From Bradyrhizobium macuxiense (GTDB lineage: Bacteria > Pseudomonadota > Alphaproteobacteria > Rhizobiales > Xanthobacteraceae), in assembly GCF_007993935.1 (NCBI RefSeq), contig NZ_VITY01000025.1, forward strand, positions 1 through 45,435: a stretch of DNA of 45,435 nucleotides, given 5' to 3'. Below the pieces are notes generated by a model that saw only the letters and a program-made list of their open reading frames with translations, did no database searches and had not been told where the DNA came from. Numbering within the stretch: the stretch's first letter is position 1; each line of letters starts with the position of its first letter. The position numbers and the translations under genes were made by a program. This document shows positions 16,273 to 25,156 of this stretch, one piece after another.

Positions 16273-17316
16273 TCAAACGCGCAGGCTGAGGGCCTCCCAA
16301 TCCTCAATTGCACTAATACACCTGTCGAGTATCGGAAACCTATCGCCCCATTTCTTGCCCTGCGTGACGATTCCATTCACGTGGATAGCGAGCGGCGTCA
16401 GCAAATTCCACAGTAAGGCGGCCAGGAACTCCCGTCTAAAGTCCTCGTAAATCCATTCTTTAGAGCAACTCGACCTGCAGATCATATAGTGGTGATCAAC
16501 CAGCTTGCTTTGTACTTTCTTCCTCTCCGAAATGTGCATGCTCGTCGCAAGGATACGCGCCACATCCAGCATTGGCGACCCTAGTTGAAGGCACTGAAAA
16601 TCGATAAACCTGACAGATCGCTTCCCACGACTTGGGTAAAACTGCATGTTTTGGCAGTGGAAATCCCCATGAACAACTGTAGGGCAGGTCCCCGAAACAA
16701 TTTCGGCAATTCCGTCCATGTTCTTGATCAAGAATATTGCACTTTTCTCCAATAGAGGAGGCCAAGGCCCGGCGTAGGGTAAAAGTATCGATTTGCAGTA
16801 GTCGGTAATGTGGGCCTGCGGGGTACGCCTGATCCATCCGGGTACGCGATCAGCATGCCTCAAACAGCACGCATGCAATCGGCCGATTTCAGCCAGAGCA
16901 AGCGCAACATCTCCAGCGCTGCATCCATTCAACTGGGTTATGAAGCCATCATCACCAAGATCCTCGAGGATCAACTCCATTCCCCTGCCCGATCCCCGAC
17001 CACTGGCGCCGAAACATTTGGGAATGTTGATAGCTGCATCCACCGCCAAGCGGCTCTCATAAAACAAGATCTCGTTCTCAAAAATACTGAACGTTGGCGC
17101 GCAATCGCCGTCGATATATTTCACGAATACGGGCAACTGCGAGATGGCGCCACTTTCAGCATCCGTATAAACTACGTTCAGTCGCTTTATGTTGCTGAGC
17201 AAGCCATGCCCCGACGTCCTCTCCTCTACGATTTCGATGACTTCGCTGCCTGGGCCGATGGCCTTCGCGTTGCAAAGCAGCCTCGTGGTGTACTCGCGAT
17301 CGGTCTCAGTGAGCAT
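16273..17316 (-). CDS. EcKinase/CHK-like small-molecule kinase
   Basis: This belongs to the aminoglycoside/choline-kinase fold, closest in pattern to the ecdysteroid-kinase-like (EcKL/CHK) group. VVHGDFHCQNMQF carries the catalytic HGD-x4-N, and VRFIDFQCLQLGSPMLDVARIL carries the DFQ metal-binding motif and downstream Asp. MELILEDLG is the hinge. The substrate is a hydroxyl-bearing small molecule or glycoside, not deducible. I start at ATG 17316; an in-frame upstream start at 17460 would overlap the glycosyltransferase gene but adds residues without family character. It is the last gene of the nine-gene leftward run and could modify or inactivate the pathway product. Confidence 0.75.
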   Translation of the reverse strand: MLTETDREYTTRLLCNAKAIGPGSEVIEIVEERTSGHGLLSNIKRLNVVYTDAESGAISQLPVFVKYIDGDCAPTFSIFENEILFYESRLAVDAAINIPKCFGASGRGSGRGMELILEDLGDDGFITQLNGCSAGDVALALAEIGRLHACCLRHADRVPGWIRRTPQAHITDYCKSILLPYAGPWPPLLEKSAIFLIKNMDGIAEIVSGTCPTVVHGDFHCQNMQFYPSRGKRSVRFIDFQCLQLGSPMLDVARILATSMHISERKKVQSKLVDHHYMICRSSCSKEWIYEDFRREFLAALLWNLLTPLAIHVNGIVTQGKKWGDRFPILDRCISAIEDWEALSLRV

Positions 17317-17395
17317 CAGTATCGTCGCCCAATAGTCTCGTGTGATCGGCGCCAGCAAATTGCGGAGAGAGATACAAACCGAGGCAAGTCGGCCT

Positions 17396-18325
17396 TCACC
17401 CTGCAGCCCAGAGACAGGTGCCACTTGTACCCTCTGAGATCGAGGTTCGAATCTCCGCAAAGGGGGGAGCCCTGCGGGCCACGAAATTACGATGAAGCAA
17501 CTTCAAAGATCTCTCGAAGGCGCCAAGTTTGATCTTATGGCCAGCGGCAACCAGCCGATCGCATTCGGCATCAAAGAAAAGCAAGCATTGACGATATTCC
17601 GCCACGAGATCGCAGCCAGCGGCCCAGCGTGTATAGATTCGCTTCCGAGCAGTGGAGAATAAGCTCGGCACCACGGCTTGTCCTGTGGATACGAGCCCCT
17701 CGGTATCGGCTATCTGATGGTACACTGTTTCGATGGTATCGATGCAGCCGACGCTGAACTTTAGATCACGAACAAGGCGCAACCACATGTCCCAATCTTC
17801 GCAGTGGCTGAGGCGATCATCGAATCGAGCTGCTGTACGCCTGAAATTTGAGGTAACAACGGAGCCCGTGTGGATGAAGTTCGCAACATCGAGGAATTGT
17901 CTATCATAGCTGAAGAACTTCCGACGACAATTGTCGGTCTCGATGTCCTCGATTCGAGCTATTCTCGTCCCAGCGACATAGGCCCCCGTATAAAAGAACT
18001 GGAGATGTTCGCGCTCAAGCAAATGATGGGCGGCCTGCAGATGATTCTTAAGGAAGAGATCGTCGTCATCCAGGAAAGCAATATATTTGCCGCCGGCATG
18101 TTCCACCCCGACATTTCTCGCGTGGGAAGCGCCAGACCTCCCTGGGAGGTTATATAGCTTTATTCGTAGCCTTCCTGTCCAAGAGGAGGTCACGTCCTCA
18201 ACGCGGCAGCCGCCATCGTTGATCACAATGATCTCTGTATCCTGATAGGCTTGCCGGTGAACGCTTTGCAGCGCGGCGTTGAGCAAGTGTGGACGGTTAT
18301 ATGTAGGAATTATCACGCTAATCAT
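17396..18325 (-). CDS. family 2 glycosyltransferase
   Basis: This is a GT-A fold nucleotide-sugar transferase, 309 aa from ATG 18325, chosen because GGGAG lies upstream and MISVIIPTYNRP is the standard beginning of the fold. IIVINDGG and ASHARNVGVEHAGGKYIAFLDDDDLF contain the DXD-type metal and sugar-nucleotide site. HCEDWDMWLRL is the acceptor-side ED motif. There are no membrane helices, so it is cytoplasmic and likely glycosylates a small molecule or peptide rather than a lipid polymer. No other polysaccharide genes are near, which supports a tailoring role in the cluster. Confidence 0.85.
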   Translation of the reverse strand: MISVIIPTYNRPHLLNAALQSVHRQAYQDTEIIVINDGGCRVEDVTSSWTGRLRIKLYNLPGRSGASHARNVGVEHAGGKYIAFLDDDDLFLKNHLQAAHHLLEREHLQFFYTGAYVAGTRIARIEDIETDNCRRKFFSYDRQFLDVANFIHTGSVVTSNFRRTAARFDDRLSHCEDWDMWLRLVRDLKFSVGCIDTIETVYHQIADTEGLVSTGQAVVPSLFSTARKRIYTRWAAGCDLVAEYRQCLLFFDAECDRLVAAGHKIKLGAFERSLKLLHRNFVARRAPPFAEIRTSISEGTSGTCLWAAG

Positions 18326-18463
18326 TCCTGCAGCTCCCTCGAACGAATCAAAGACCACTTTCTTTGGCGCTTACTCGTATGAATTGTTGGTCAAACGCCA
18401 AGGTGCGGAAGTTTTTCGACCGGGTCCCCTAGTTCAATGCAGTTGCGATTGAACACGATCATC

Positions 18464-19216
18464 TCAACTCAACTCTCGAGCAATGGCAGACAGCACATTT
18501 CTTAGCGCTTCGGCGTAGATTCTTTCTCCGATCGCCCGGTTCGCGCCCTTGGCATGGTATACGGTTCCATCCGTCGTCTGATACCTCTCTGGAAATGGAG
18601 TTATCGTATAGCGTTCACGGAATTTCGCTTCGACATTGCCAATTAGATGGGTTTTGACCAGGCCGGGTTGGATGTACAATATCAGGCTCGTCTCCACGAG
18701 GCCGGCGTGATTGTCATCAGCCCTGACGACTCCGGTCGCCGCTGAGATGTCGTTCCTGGTTTTTTCGGATGTAAAGTCCCACCAACTCCCCGCCAGGACT
18801 CGAGCGCCTGGACAGTCCGCGTCGAAGCTCACGATCGCATCATAACAAATCGGCAGGTTGGCGTAGGCAGCATGAAAGACAACGAAACGTCTTGCGCCCT
18901 CACGGTACAAAGAACAAAGTATGCCATAAAGCAGATCTCTCAGCGTATTCAGGCCTATATCAATCGTCCCCGGAAAGGCGCCTCCCAATCTTGCGGGGTT
19001 AGTCATGTAGCCATACTCGATTGTCGGTATGGTCACTCCGCCGATCGCCTTTGCTATGCGCTCGCAGAAATCACCTGCGATGATCGAATCCGTCGACAGT
19101 GGGAGATGGGGCCCATGGGGTTCCGTTGCCCCGACTGGAATCAAGACAATTTTGTCTGAGATGGCGGCCTTGAATTCTGGCCAGGTAAGCCGAGCAACAT
19201 TCATTCGCGGCCTCAT
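18464..19216 (-). CDS. creatininase-family amidohydrolase (MftE/ArfB-like)
   Basis: This is a 250-aa creatininase-fold metal hydrolase. Metal-binding elements are visible: GATEPHGPHLPLSTD (Glu32, His34, Asp43) and DDNHAGLVETS (His170, Glu175). The usual central NGHGGN motif is replaced by FHAAYAN at 114-120, so one metal ligand is shifted or lost. The family cleaves C-N bonds: creatinine, formamidopyrimidine (ArfB), or the mycofactocin precursor peptide (MftE). In a cluster with two radical SAM proteins, an MftE-like peptidase or an amide hydrolase are both plausible. Its ATG follows the exporter's stop codon directly, so they are coupled. Confidence 0.8.
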   Translation of the reverse strand: MRPRMNVARLTWPEFKAAISDKIVLIPVGATEPHGPHLPLSTDSIIAGDFCERIAKAIGGVTIPTIEYGYMTNPARLGGAFPGTIDIGLNTLRDLLYGILCSLYREGARRFVVFHAAYANLPICYDAIVSFDADCPGARVLAGSWWDFTSEKTRNDISAATGVVRADDNHAGLVETSLILYIQPGLVKTHLIGNVEAKFRERYTITPFPERYQTTDGTVYHAKGANRAIGERIYAEALRNVLSAIARELS

Positions 19217-20449
19217 TCATCGGCTAGGACGTACTTGAAGGTTAAGACGATAAATTGCGAACAAAAGAATCGACAATATGAGGGTCGCCAGCGCGCATAT
19301 GAAGAGCGATCTGTAAGCACCCAATCTTTGTATCATGGCAGCGACGAATATTGCGCCGGCAGCATTAGCCGAGATATTGGCGGTCATGAAGAGCGCCATT
19401 ACCTGCGCCCGCATTCCATCTCCTACCGCCAATTGCAAGGCGGAATTGGTGGAAATGTTCATGATGACCACCAGGAACCCGACGGCAGCAATCGCCAGAA
19501 AGAGCAGAGCAGGATAGGCGGCGGCTGACATAGCGGCCTGGGCAATGCCAATGAGCAGGCAAACACCGAACATCATGTTCATGCTGTTCAGATTATTGCG
19601 GTAGGCAAATGCAGCGGCAATCGAACCGACCGCCATCGTACTCGTAAGATAACCATAGATCCTCACATCTCCGTCAAAATTTTCCTTGACGATGAAGGGC
19701 AGGACTAACTGCCCATTCTGAGCGAACGCAGAGACCAAAGCTACCATTGCCAGTATCACCATTATCTTCGGCCGAGAGAGGACATAACTTACTAATCCAC
19801 CTCGTCGCGGCACTAACCCATCCGCTCGATCGTTGCTCCGTCGCTTCAGCTTGATCGCCACGACCATGACTGCGGAGATCACGTAGGACAGGCCGTTGAG
19901 GATAAAGGCCCAGCCCGGTTTCATGAATACAAGCATGTATCCCGCAATCATCGGCCCGATGATCTTAGACGAATTGAAGATAATACTGTTGATGGATACT
20001 GCTTTGGGTAGGAAGGCCGGACCGACAATATCATAGACAATGGCAGTTCTTGCAGGCTGAGCAAATGCGGTGGCCATGCCACCGATAAAAGCCACTGCAA
20101 AAATCTGATAAATGTCCACCCAGCGAAGCAGCGAACTTATGCCCAGGGCAACGAGCGCGGATGCATTCATTAAGTAGGGACCAATGATCGCTCTCTTCAG
20201 GTTCTTACTATTTTTGTCCGCCAGGGACCCGGCAAACACCCCGAACAGCACGATCGGTACCGTTTGCATCGCTACCGTGACTGCAAGAGCATAGCTGTTA
20301 TTGTTCGAGATCGCGAGCGCGAGCCAATCCTGAGCTAACCTCTGGGTCCATGTGCCAATATTCGATATGATCTGAGCAGAGCTGTAGTAGAGAAACCCTT
20401 CTGCGCTAAAAATGCTCCCCGTTCTCGTGGCGTTGCTGCGAGATCTCAT
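19217..20449 (-). CDS. MFS exporter, EntS-like
   Basis: This is a 410-residue major-facilitator protein with about twelve hydrophobic segments. It has the FGVFAGSLADKNSKNLKR loop between helices 2 and 3, typical of the EntS/YbdA enterobactin-exporter type group. It probably exports the product of the cluster. Its ATG overlaps the stop of the upstream arylsulfotransferase-like gene by four bases, and the creatininase gene starts right after its own stop, so the three are translationally coupled. Confidence 0.85.
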   Translation of the reverse strand: MRSRSNATRTGSIFSAEGFLYYSSAQIISNIGTWTQRLAQDWLALAISNNNSYALAVTVAMQTVPIVLFGVFAGSLADKNSKNLKRAIIGPYLMNASALVALGISSLLRWVDIYQIFAVAFIGGMATAFAQPARTAIVYDIVGPAFLPKAVSINSIIFNSSKIIGPMIAGYMLVFMKPGWAFILNGLSYVISAVMVVAIKLKRRSNDRADGLVPRRGGLVSYVLSRPKIMVILAMVALVSAFAQNGQLVLPFIVKENFDGDVRIYGYLTSTMAVGSIAAAFAYRNNLNSMNMMFGVCLLIGIAQAAMSAAAYPALLFLAIAAVGFLVVIMNISTNSALQLAVGDGMRAQVMALFMTANISANAAGAIFVAAMIQRLGAYRSLFICALATLILSILLFAIYRLNLQVRPSR

Positions 20450-21651
20450 GCGGATTCCTCCACTTGGCGACGGCCCGCACCTTTCGCAGCTATTAAGGCC
20501 TGCACCGTGTTGTCGGTCACCGAGGAAACGCGATAAACGGCGACGCGGCTCGGCCTCGACTCACCGGGCGTTCGGTTGACGAACAGCGTCCAAACCGTCT
20601 TTCCTGCTCTCGTTACCTCGAACGCTCGCCCGGCCTGCGCATCGGTAGCGAGGATGTTACCGTTTGCCAACAATTCGCAGCCGCCGGCCAACGGAGAGAA
20701 AAAGGACGAGAGTTCGTCACCTCTGTATTCCCAGGTTATTTTCCGGCTTTGTGGATCAATCTCGACTAAGCGCGAAAAGCCACGATCTCTACCATTATCG
20801 AAGACAAGTATTCTGCCGTTCTCCAACAGAATCGGCTGATGCTGGCCCGACAGGATGTCGGCGCCATGCGACCAGAGCACCGTTTCCGTCCTGAGGTCGG
20901 CTACCAATATCGTATCGAGATTTCGCAGTGAGATGAGAATGTTTCCCTCGCTGAACATCCCACAACGGTTGCGTTTCAGGAGCATGACCGAATTTGCATG
21001 GAGTACATCGAGCGGCGATCCTGTCAGTTGCCGCACAGAGGACAGTAGCCCTCTCTTGGTCTCGGGATCTCGCGAATGCCGACCTACTTCCAAGTCACGG
21101 CTTTCTTCCCACACTTGCCTTCCGAGCGGCAGACGCTCATGGTTCTTGGCGATGAATAGTTCGCGTAGACCGCTGTCGTTCAGGACCAAGGCCGATATTG
21201 AAACCCTGCGCTTGAGGCCACCATGCGAATCGAGAAACACAAGGAAGTTATCGAGAATGGTGTAGTTCTGCCCATCGAGTTCGATATCTACCACATCTTC
21301 CGTTAGCGTAAGGACGCCTCCGTCATGCAAAAACTCGACATCGTGATGAGCTGGAATATCTGCTTTCCAGACGACACGTGAGAACGGATCAAGTTTTATT
21401 AGTGATCGCAGTGGAACTATGACAAACAGATTCCCTTGCTCATCGACGCGAACGTGATTCCAGCCCTTCAGGAACGATGGTGGGTTGCATTCTGCCGGAA
21501 GTTGGTCGGTGGTATTGGCCCATTGGTGAATGTGATGCCCGAGGCTATCAACGAGATTTGCTGTGGGGTGAGGATAGGTTGAGGATCTCGAATATAAATA
21601 GAATGCCCTCGGGCAATCTGCCAATTTATGATTGACCACGAGATCTCGCAC
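20446..21651 (-). CDS. arylsulfotransferase-like beta-propeller protein
   Basis: This is a 401-aa protein of the arylsulfotransferase (ASST/PQQ-like propeller) superfamily. Family segments include WNHVRVDEQGNLFV, IPAHHDVEFLHDGGVLTL (with the conserved HHD), DVLHANSVMLL, and GQHQPILLENGRILVFDNG. ASST enzymes transfer sulfate between phenolic esters without PAPS through a histidine. There is no signal peptide, unlike periplasmic ASSTs, so it is predicted cytoplasmic, and a binding or scaffold role is possible. The GTG start at 21651 is decided by a strong GGAGGAG site eight bases upstream. An IS630 scrap separates it from the HAD gene, but it remains co-directional with the cluster. Confidence 0.75.
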   Translation of the reverse strand: MRDLVVNHKLADCPRAFYLYSRSSTYPHPTANLVDSLGHHIHQWANTTDQLPAECNPPSFLKGWNHVRVDEQGNLFVIVPLRSLIKLDPFSRVVWKADIPAHHDVEFLHDGGVLTLTEDVVDIELDGQNYTILDNFLVFLDSHGGLKRRVSISALVLNDSGLRELFIAKNHERLPLGRQVWEESRDLEVGRHSRDPETKRGLLSSVRQLTGSPLDVLHANSVMLLKRNRCGMFSEGNILISLRNLDTILVADLRTETVLWSHGADILSGQHQPILLENGRILVFDNGRDRGFSRLVEIDPQSRKITWEYRGDELSSFFSPLAGGCELLANGNILATDAQAGRAFEVTRAGKTVWTLFVNRTPGESRPSRVAVYRVSSVTDNTVQALIAAKGAGRRQVEESA

Positions 21652-21689
21652 TTGAGCTCCTCCAATGTCTTAAGGCGTGGACTCACAAA

Positions 21690-21912
21690 GGGTGCAGGAC
21701 AGCCGATCGGCGCGGAACCGGTTGAACTTGCGTAACCCAAATCCCCACAATCGGCCGCGTCACGCCCCCAATCTGCGCCGTGTAGTGCGTGAGCTCGCCT
21801 CATAGATGGCCAACAAGGCAAGAAGCTGCGGCGCTTGGCGGGCGTCCTTGGCTCTCCTCGCCGCTATTGGGAATGAGTCGTCCAAATCAGCGCGACGCGC
21901 CCGCATAGACAT
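21690..21912 (-). mobile_element. IS630-family transposase N-terminal remnant
   Basis: The minus strand reads RRAKDARQAPQLLALLAIYE then, after a frame change, AQIGGVTRPIV. This matches the start of IS630-type transposases (RQARRLLALAAIYEG...ARIGGVTLQIVRDW). About 70 codons remain. The DDE domain is missing. It sits between the HAD and arylsulfotransferase-like genes, overlaps the HAD 3' end, and splits an otherwise compact operon. Confidence 0.65.
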
Positions 21913-22819
21913 GGCTGATCTCTCCCTCCCCCGGACACGCCTCAGCCACAGCGCCACCAAGCTCGGGACCTGTGGTGTCGGGACAGGCTTCCAAAGATCT
22001 CGAACTATGTAACTGTGTTAGAAAGCTGCCGAGGTCATTGGTTTCAAAATCGACACCGGAGGCAATGCCAATCTGACAGTTAGATGCTTTGTTGCCGATT
22101 GCTTCGCTCGCCGACGTGACGAGCACGGTCGTCATGCCGAGACGGTGTGGTACATCTAGATTAGAAGCAATGTCTTCGAACATCGCCGTTTTGCGCGGCT
22201 CGATGCCGAAGCGCGTGACGAAACTGTGATAGCAACGCTCATCGGGTTTTGGTCTGAAATCACAGGCAGTGATATCGAAAATGCCATCAAAGAGATGATC
22301 GATGCCGAGCTGCGCAGCAGTCTTCAGTGCATGGCTTTCGGAGCCGGAGGTGAAGATGAAGCGGCGTCCAGGTAGGCGCGCAATGGCGCCAGCAAGTACG
22401 ATATCGGGCTCAAGCTCTGAGCGATCGATGTCATGCGCGAAGTCGAGGAAGAAATCGGGCGCTACCCCATCCTCGACGATCAGACCTCGCAATGTCGCAC
22501 CGTAGCGCCCACAATAGTAGTGCTGCAATGCTTTCGCCGAAAGTCCATCAAGACCGAAGAGGCTCGCGACCAGCACGGTGATCCGCTGGTCTATTTGCAG
22601 CCAGATCGAATGTCCCGCTGAGTAGAGCGTGTTATCGAGATCGAAAACCCAGTTCTCGACGTGAGCGAAGCCTCGTTGGAAAGGCTGACACCCACTATCC
22701 TCAAGGGAGGACGCGCACGCATCGCCATGTCCGGGTGAGTATTCCATCATCGTGCGCCGTGCGATTTCTATTTTTTGCTCCAGCAGAGATGATGGGTTGG
22801 ACAGGCCGATCCCCCGCAT
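21887..22819 (-). CDS. HAD-family phosphatase, pyrimidine 5'-nucleotidase-like
   Basis: This is a HAD phosphatase with motif I WVFDLDNTLYSAG (Asp60 and Asp62 from the start used), motif II FIFTSGSESHA, the motif III lysine in DFRPKPDER, and motif IV AMFEDIASNLDVP. The cap region ALQHYYCGRYGATLRGL is that of SDT1-type pyrimidine 5'-nucleotidases. The core should begin just before FAHVENWVFD, so about 50 residues precede it; TTG 22879, ATG 22819 and ATG 22750 are all possible starts. The natural end should be near GSFLTQL. The remaining 35 or so residues appear to be read into the inserted IS630 remnant. It probably dephosphorylates a pathway intermediate. Confidence 0.75.
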   Translation of the reverse strand: MRGIGLSNPSSLLEQKIEIARRTMMEYSPGHGDACASSLEDSGCQPFQRGFAHVENWVFDLDNTLYSAGHSIWLQIDQRITVLVASLFGLDGLSAKALQHYYCGRYGATLRGLIVEDGVAPDFFLDFAHDIDRSELEPDIVLAGAIARLPGRRFIFTSGSESHALKTAAQLGIDHLFDGIFDITACDFRPKPDERCYHSFVTRFGIEPRKTAMFEDIASNLDVPHRLGMTTVLVTSASEAIGNKASNCQIGIASGVDFETNDLGSFLTQLHSSRSLEACPDTTGPELGGAVAEACPGEGEISHVYAGASR

Positions 22820-22918
22820 CTGGCGAGACCATAGCTGACCTAAGGTCCGTGATCTCCTCCAAGAGTGGGTAGGGTCCAAACCGAGCTTGAATGGCTCAAT
22901 CAGGATTATCGAACCCGT

Positions 22919-23938
22919 CTATGTCGGGTTTTGATGCGGACGGGCTAGGTTACGCGAGAGCCATCCGAGGCTTGGAACGTCACGCCGGCGCGACTGATCC
23001 ACTAACTGCAGATTGAGGAAGTCTTCCTTGTTGGAGCAGCCGCATTTTGACATGCATGTGTTCCAGGAATTGCGCGCGGGCGGGAGAACAAAGGTTCTGT
23101 CGAGAATGTTGCCGAGGCGGCCGATCTTGAGGTCGTAATATCTGGAGCAGGGATAAACCTCTCCGTCGATACCGATGAAGATATACCCGTTACCCGCCCC
23201 GCAGAGCCGCCCAAGCGAATCATCGAGGCCGGCAATATTCGCTGCGATCATTTCCTCGTCGCAGCCGAACTCAGCCGCCACTCGTTTCCACTCTTCTTCG
23301 CGGGACGCTGGAACGATCGCATCGGAATAAGTGTAGGTCCCCAATTCGGCATCGGCGATATAACCAAGATCGACATTCAGGGGTACATCATACCCGCTGA
23401 GAGTTTTCGAAAGCTCGTTAAGCGCTCTCTTGCTATTTGGAAAAAGCAGCGCGTTCACCACGACGAAGCAGCCGAACTCATCGCGTGCGCTGAGGACATT
23501 CTCGACAAAACGCTCCAGACCGATTTCGGTAGGATGGTAGGTGATCCAGAGCGAGAGCTTGGCCCGTCCCTCAGCGCTGAATAGGGAGAGGCGGTTCTTC
23601 AGGAGGGACCCGTTGGTCACAAGCTCGACATAGCGGACGTTATCCTGACAGCAGAGCCAGGACGCCTGCGCAAGGAATGGTTTCGAAGTCAGTGGCTCCC
23701 CGAGGCTCGCCAGTCTGAGCCCGATCGGGAAATCGCGGCTGCCGAGCCAGTGGACCACATATTTGTAGTCCTGCAGGTCCTGTTCGGTACGCCAATCCGT
23801 CCTCGGGTCTTTGGCCCACTCGCCCGTCGAGACACAATATGGACAGCTGAAATTGCAGAGGCGCTGCGGGGCGACGTACCAGATACGAAGGACGTCAGGT
23901 GGCCCGCTGTTTTGCCATGCCAATCTTTCCTTCATCAT
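22919..23938 (-). CDS. radical SAM protein with C-terminal SPASM-like Cys cluster
   Basis: This is a 339-aa radical S-adenosylmethionine enzyme. CNFSCPYC gives the CX3CX2C iron-sulfur motif at Cys28, Cys32 and Cys35. GLRLASLGEPL is the glycine-rich SAM-binding strand (GGE-like). The C-terminal part, from LCGAGNGYIFIGIDGEVYPC on, is followed by a C-x3-C-x-C group (CMSKCGC). This suits one auxiliary cluster as in SPASM/twitch proteins that modify peptides or small molecules. Its ATG overlaps the stop of the other radical SAM gene by four bases, so they are co-translated and probably act in sequence. The substrate is unknown. Confidence 0.85.
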   Translation of the reverse strand: MMKERLAWQNSGPPDVLRIWYVAPQRLCNFSCPYCVSTGEWAKDPRTDWRTEQDLQDYKYVVHWLGSRDFPIGLRLASLGEPLTSKPFLAQASWLCCQDNVRYVELVTNGSLLKNRLSLFSAEGRAKLSLWITYHPTEIGLERFVENVLSARDEFGCFVVVNALLFPNSKRALNELSKTLSGYDVPLNVDLGYIADAELGTYTYSDAIVPASREEEWKRVAAEFGCDEEMIAANIAGLDDSLGRLCGAGNGYIFIGIDGEVYPCSRYYDLKIGRLGNILDRTFVLPPARNSWNTCMSKCGCSNKEDFLNLQLVDQSRRRDVPSLGWLSRNLARPHQNPT

Positions 23939-25143
23939 AGCTTCTCGGAAGAATGAGTAGCAATCGGCTGAAACTGCTTGAATGGAAAATGCAAGGCTTG
24001 ATCATGGCAGCGTCGGCATATGAAGTCCTTAGGCGCTGCCTCTATCCCGAAGACGCGTCGACGCAAATGTACTGCCGCATCGCTCGACATGATCTCGTGG
24101 ATCGTTCCATCACGGACGTTTCCGTAGGTTTCCTTCTGGTGGTAGTCGTTGCAGCAGATGAAGACGTCACCGTTCCAGGCCACATAGAAATGATTGACAG
24201 GCCAGTTGCATCCGCGCAATGCGCCATCGACGAAAACATGCTGGTCGAACTCGCCTTTCAGAACGCCGGCGCGGTCGGATAGCGTCGTCGCTCCTACCCT
24301 TACACCATCCCTGCCGTACCGGGCTTTAAGGGCTCTCGTATTCACCGATAGTCGCGGCTCGATGCCATTAACCACAATGTCGATTGGGAACGCCTTCAGT
24401 TCGATCGCTATCTCCAGATTCCGAATGGTCTGCGGGAATGTTCGGGAATTGGTCAGAGAGCGGAATTCATCCGCATCTGGGGATGGGATGTTGAAGATGA
24501 GATGGTAAAGTGTCTCGCTCTCGATGAGCTGGCGCAGCTTGCCTTCCGTCAGAGCGCTTCCGTTTGTATACAAAGCCAGCTTCAGGTGATGACGACGCAG
24601 AATAGACACGCGTTCATCGAAGAATCGATCCAGAGTCGGCTCGTTGAAGAAGTGAAACGTGACATAATCGATGCCGGCATGTTCAGCCAATTTATGTATC
24701 GTTTCCTCGAAGAGATCGAGGGACATGGTATTTCGTCCCTTGGGTTCTGCGGACACTGGGCAGCATGCACAGGCCCAATTGCAGTGAGACGATATTTCGA
24801 TCTCTCCCGAGATCAGATTGTAGTCCCGGCACAGGGCATCGGGAGCCTGAAGCCAATTCAGTGAATAGAGAGAAACGACCGATGTCGCCCCATAATTCTC
24901 GATCAACATCTGAGATGCAGTCGGATATGCAGCCGCCCGCCGGAGAATATCGAGTTCGGCGCGGTCGTGGCGCCAGCTGACCTTTCGATCGAGATCGACA
25001 ATGCCGAAACTGGCGCCGGTATGGTCGTCGGTATCTGGAGACTCGGCACCGTGCGTGTCCGTCATGTAAATGACGGGCGACGGTCGGTTGGGTTCCAGGA
25101 CCGTGAGATATGGAGATGTTTGCAAGAGTGCCGGTAGCGACAT
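23935..25143 (-). CDS. radical SAM/SPASM protein with extra N-terminal domain
   Basis: This is a 402-aa protein. An N-terminal region of about 110 residues comes first, then EIEISSHCNWACACC with the CX3CX2C motif (Cys121, Cys125, Cys128), with an additional Cys127. FHFFNEPTLD is the SAM-binding segment. The end carries a SPASM pattern (GCNWPVNHFYVAWNGDVFICCND...ICRRCHDQ). The N-terminal part, GIVDLDRKVSW then helices AELDILRRAA and TASQMLIENY, has the strand-hairpin and winged-helix rhythm of RiPP recognition elements, which bind leader peptides; this is inference. ATG 25143 is used; a TTG nine bases earlier has no better site. The methyltransferase stop lies 13 bases upstream. Confidence 0.82.
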   Translation of the reverse strand: MSLPALLQTSPYLTVLEPNRPSPVIYMTDTHGAESPDTDDHTGASFGIVDLDRKVSWRHDRAELDILRRAAAYPTASQMLIENYGATSVVSLYSLNWLQAPDALCRDYNLISGEIEISSHCNWACACCPVSAEPKGRNTMSLDLFEETIHKLAEHAGIDYVTFHFFNEPTLDRFFDERVSILRRHHLKLALYTNGSALTEGKLRQLIESETLYHLIFNIPSPDADEFRSLTNSRTFPQTIRNLEIAIELKAFPIDIVVNGIEPRLSVNTRALKARYGRDGVRVGATTLSDRAGVLKGEFDQHVFVDGALRGCNWPVNHFYVAWNGDVFICCNDYHQKETYGNVRDGTIHEIMSSDAAVHLRRRVFGIEAAPKDFICRRCHDQALHFPFKQFQPIATHSSEKL

Positions 25144-25156
25144 GGACGGCAAAGCC

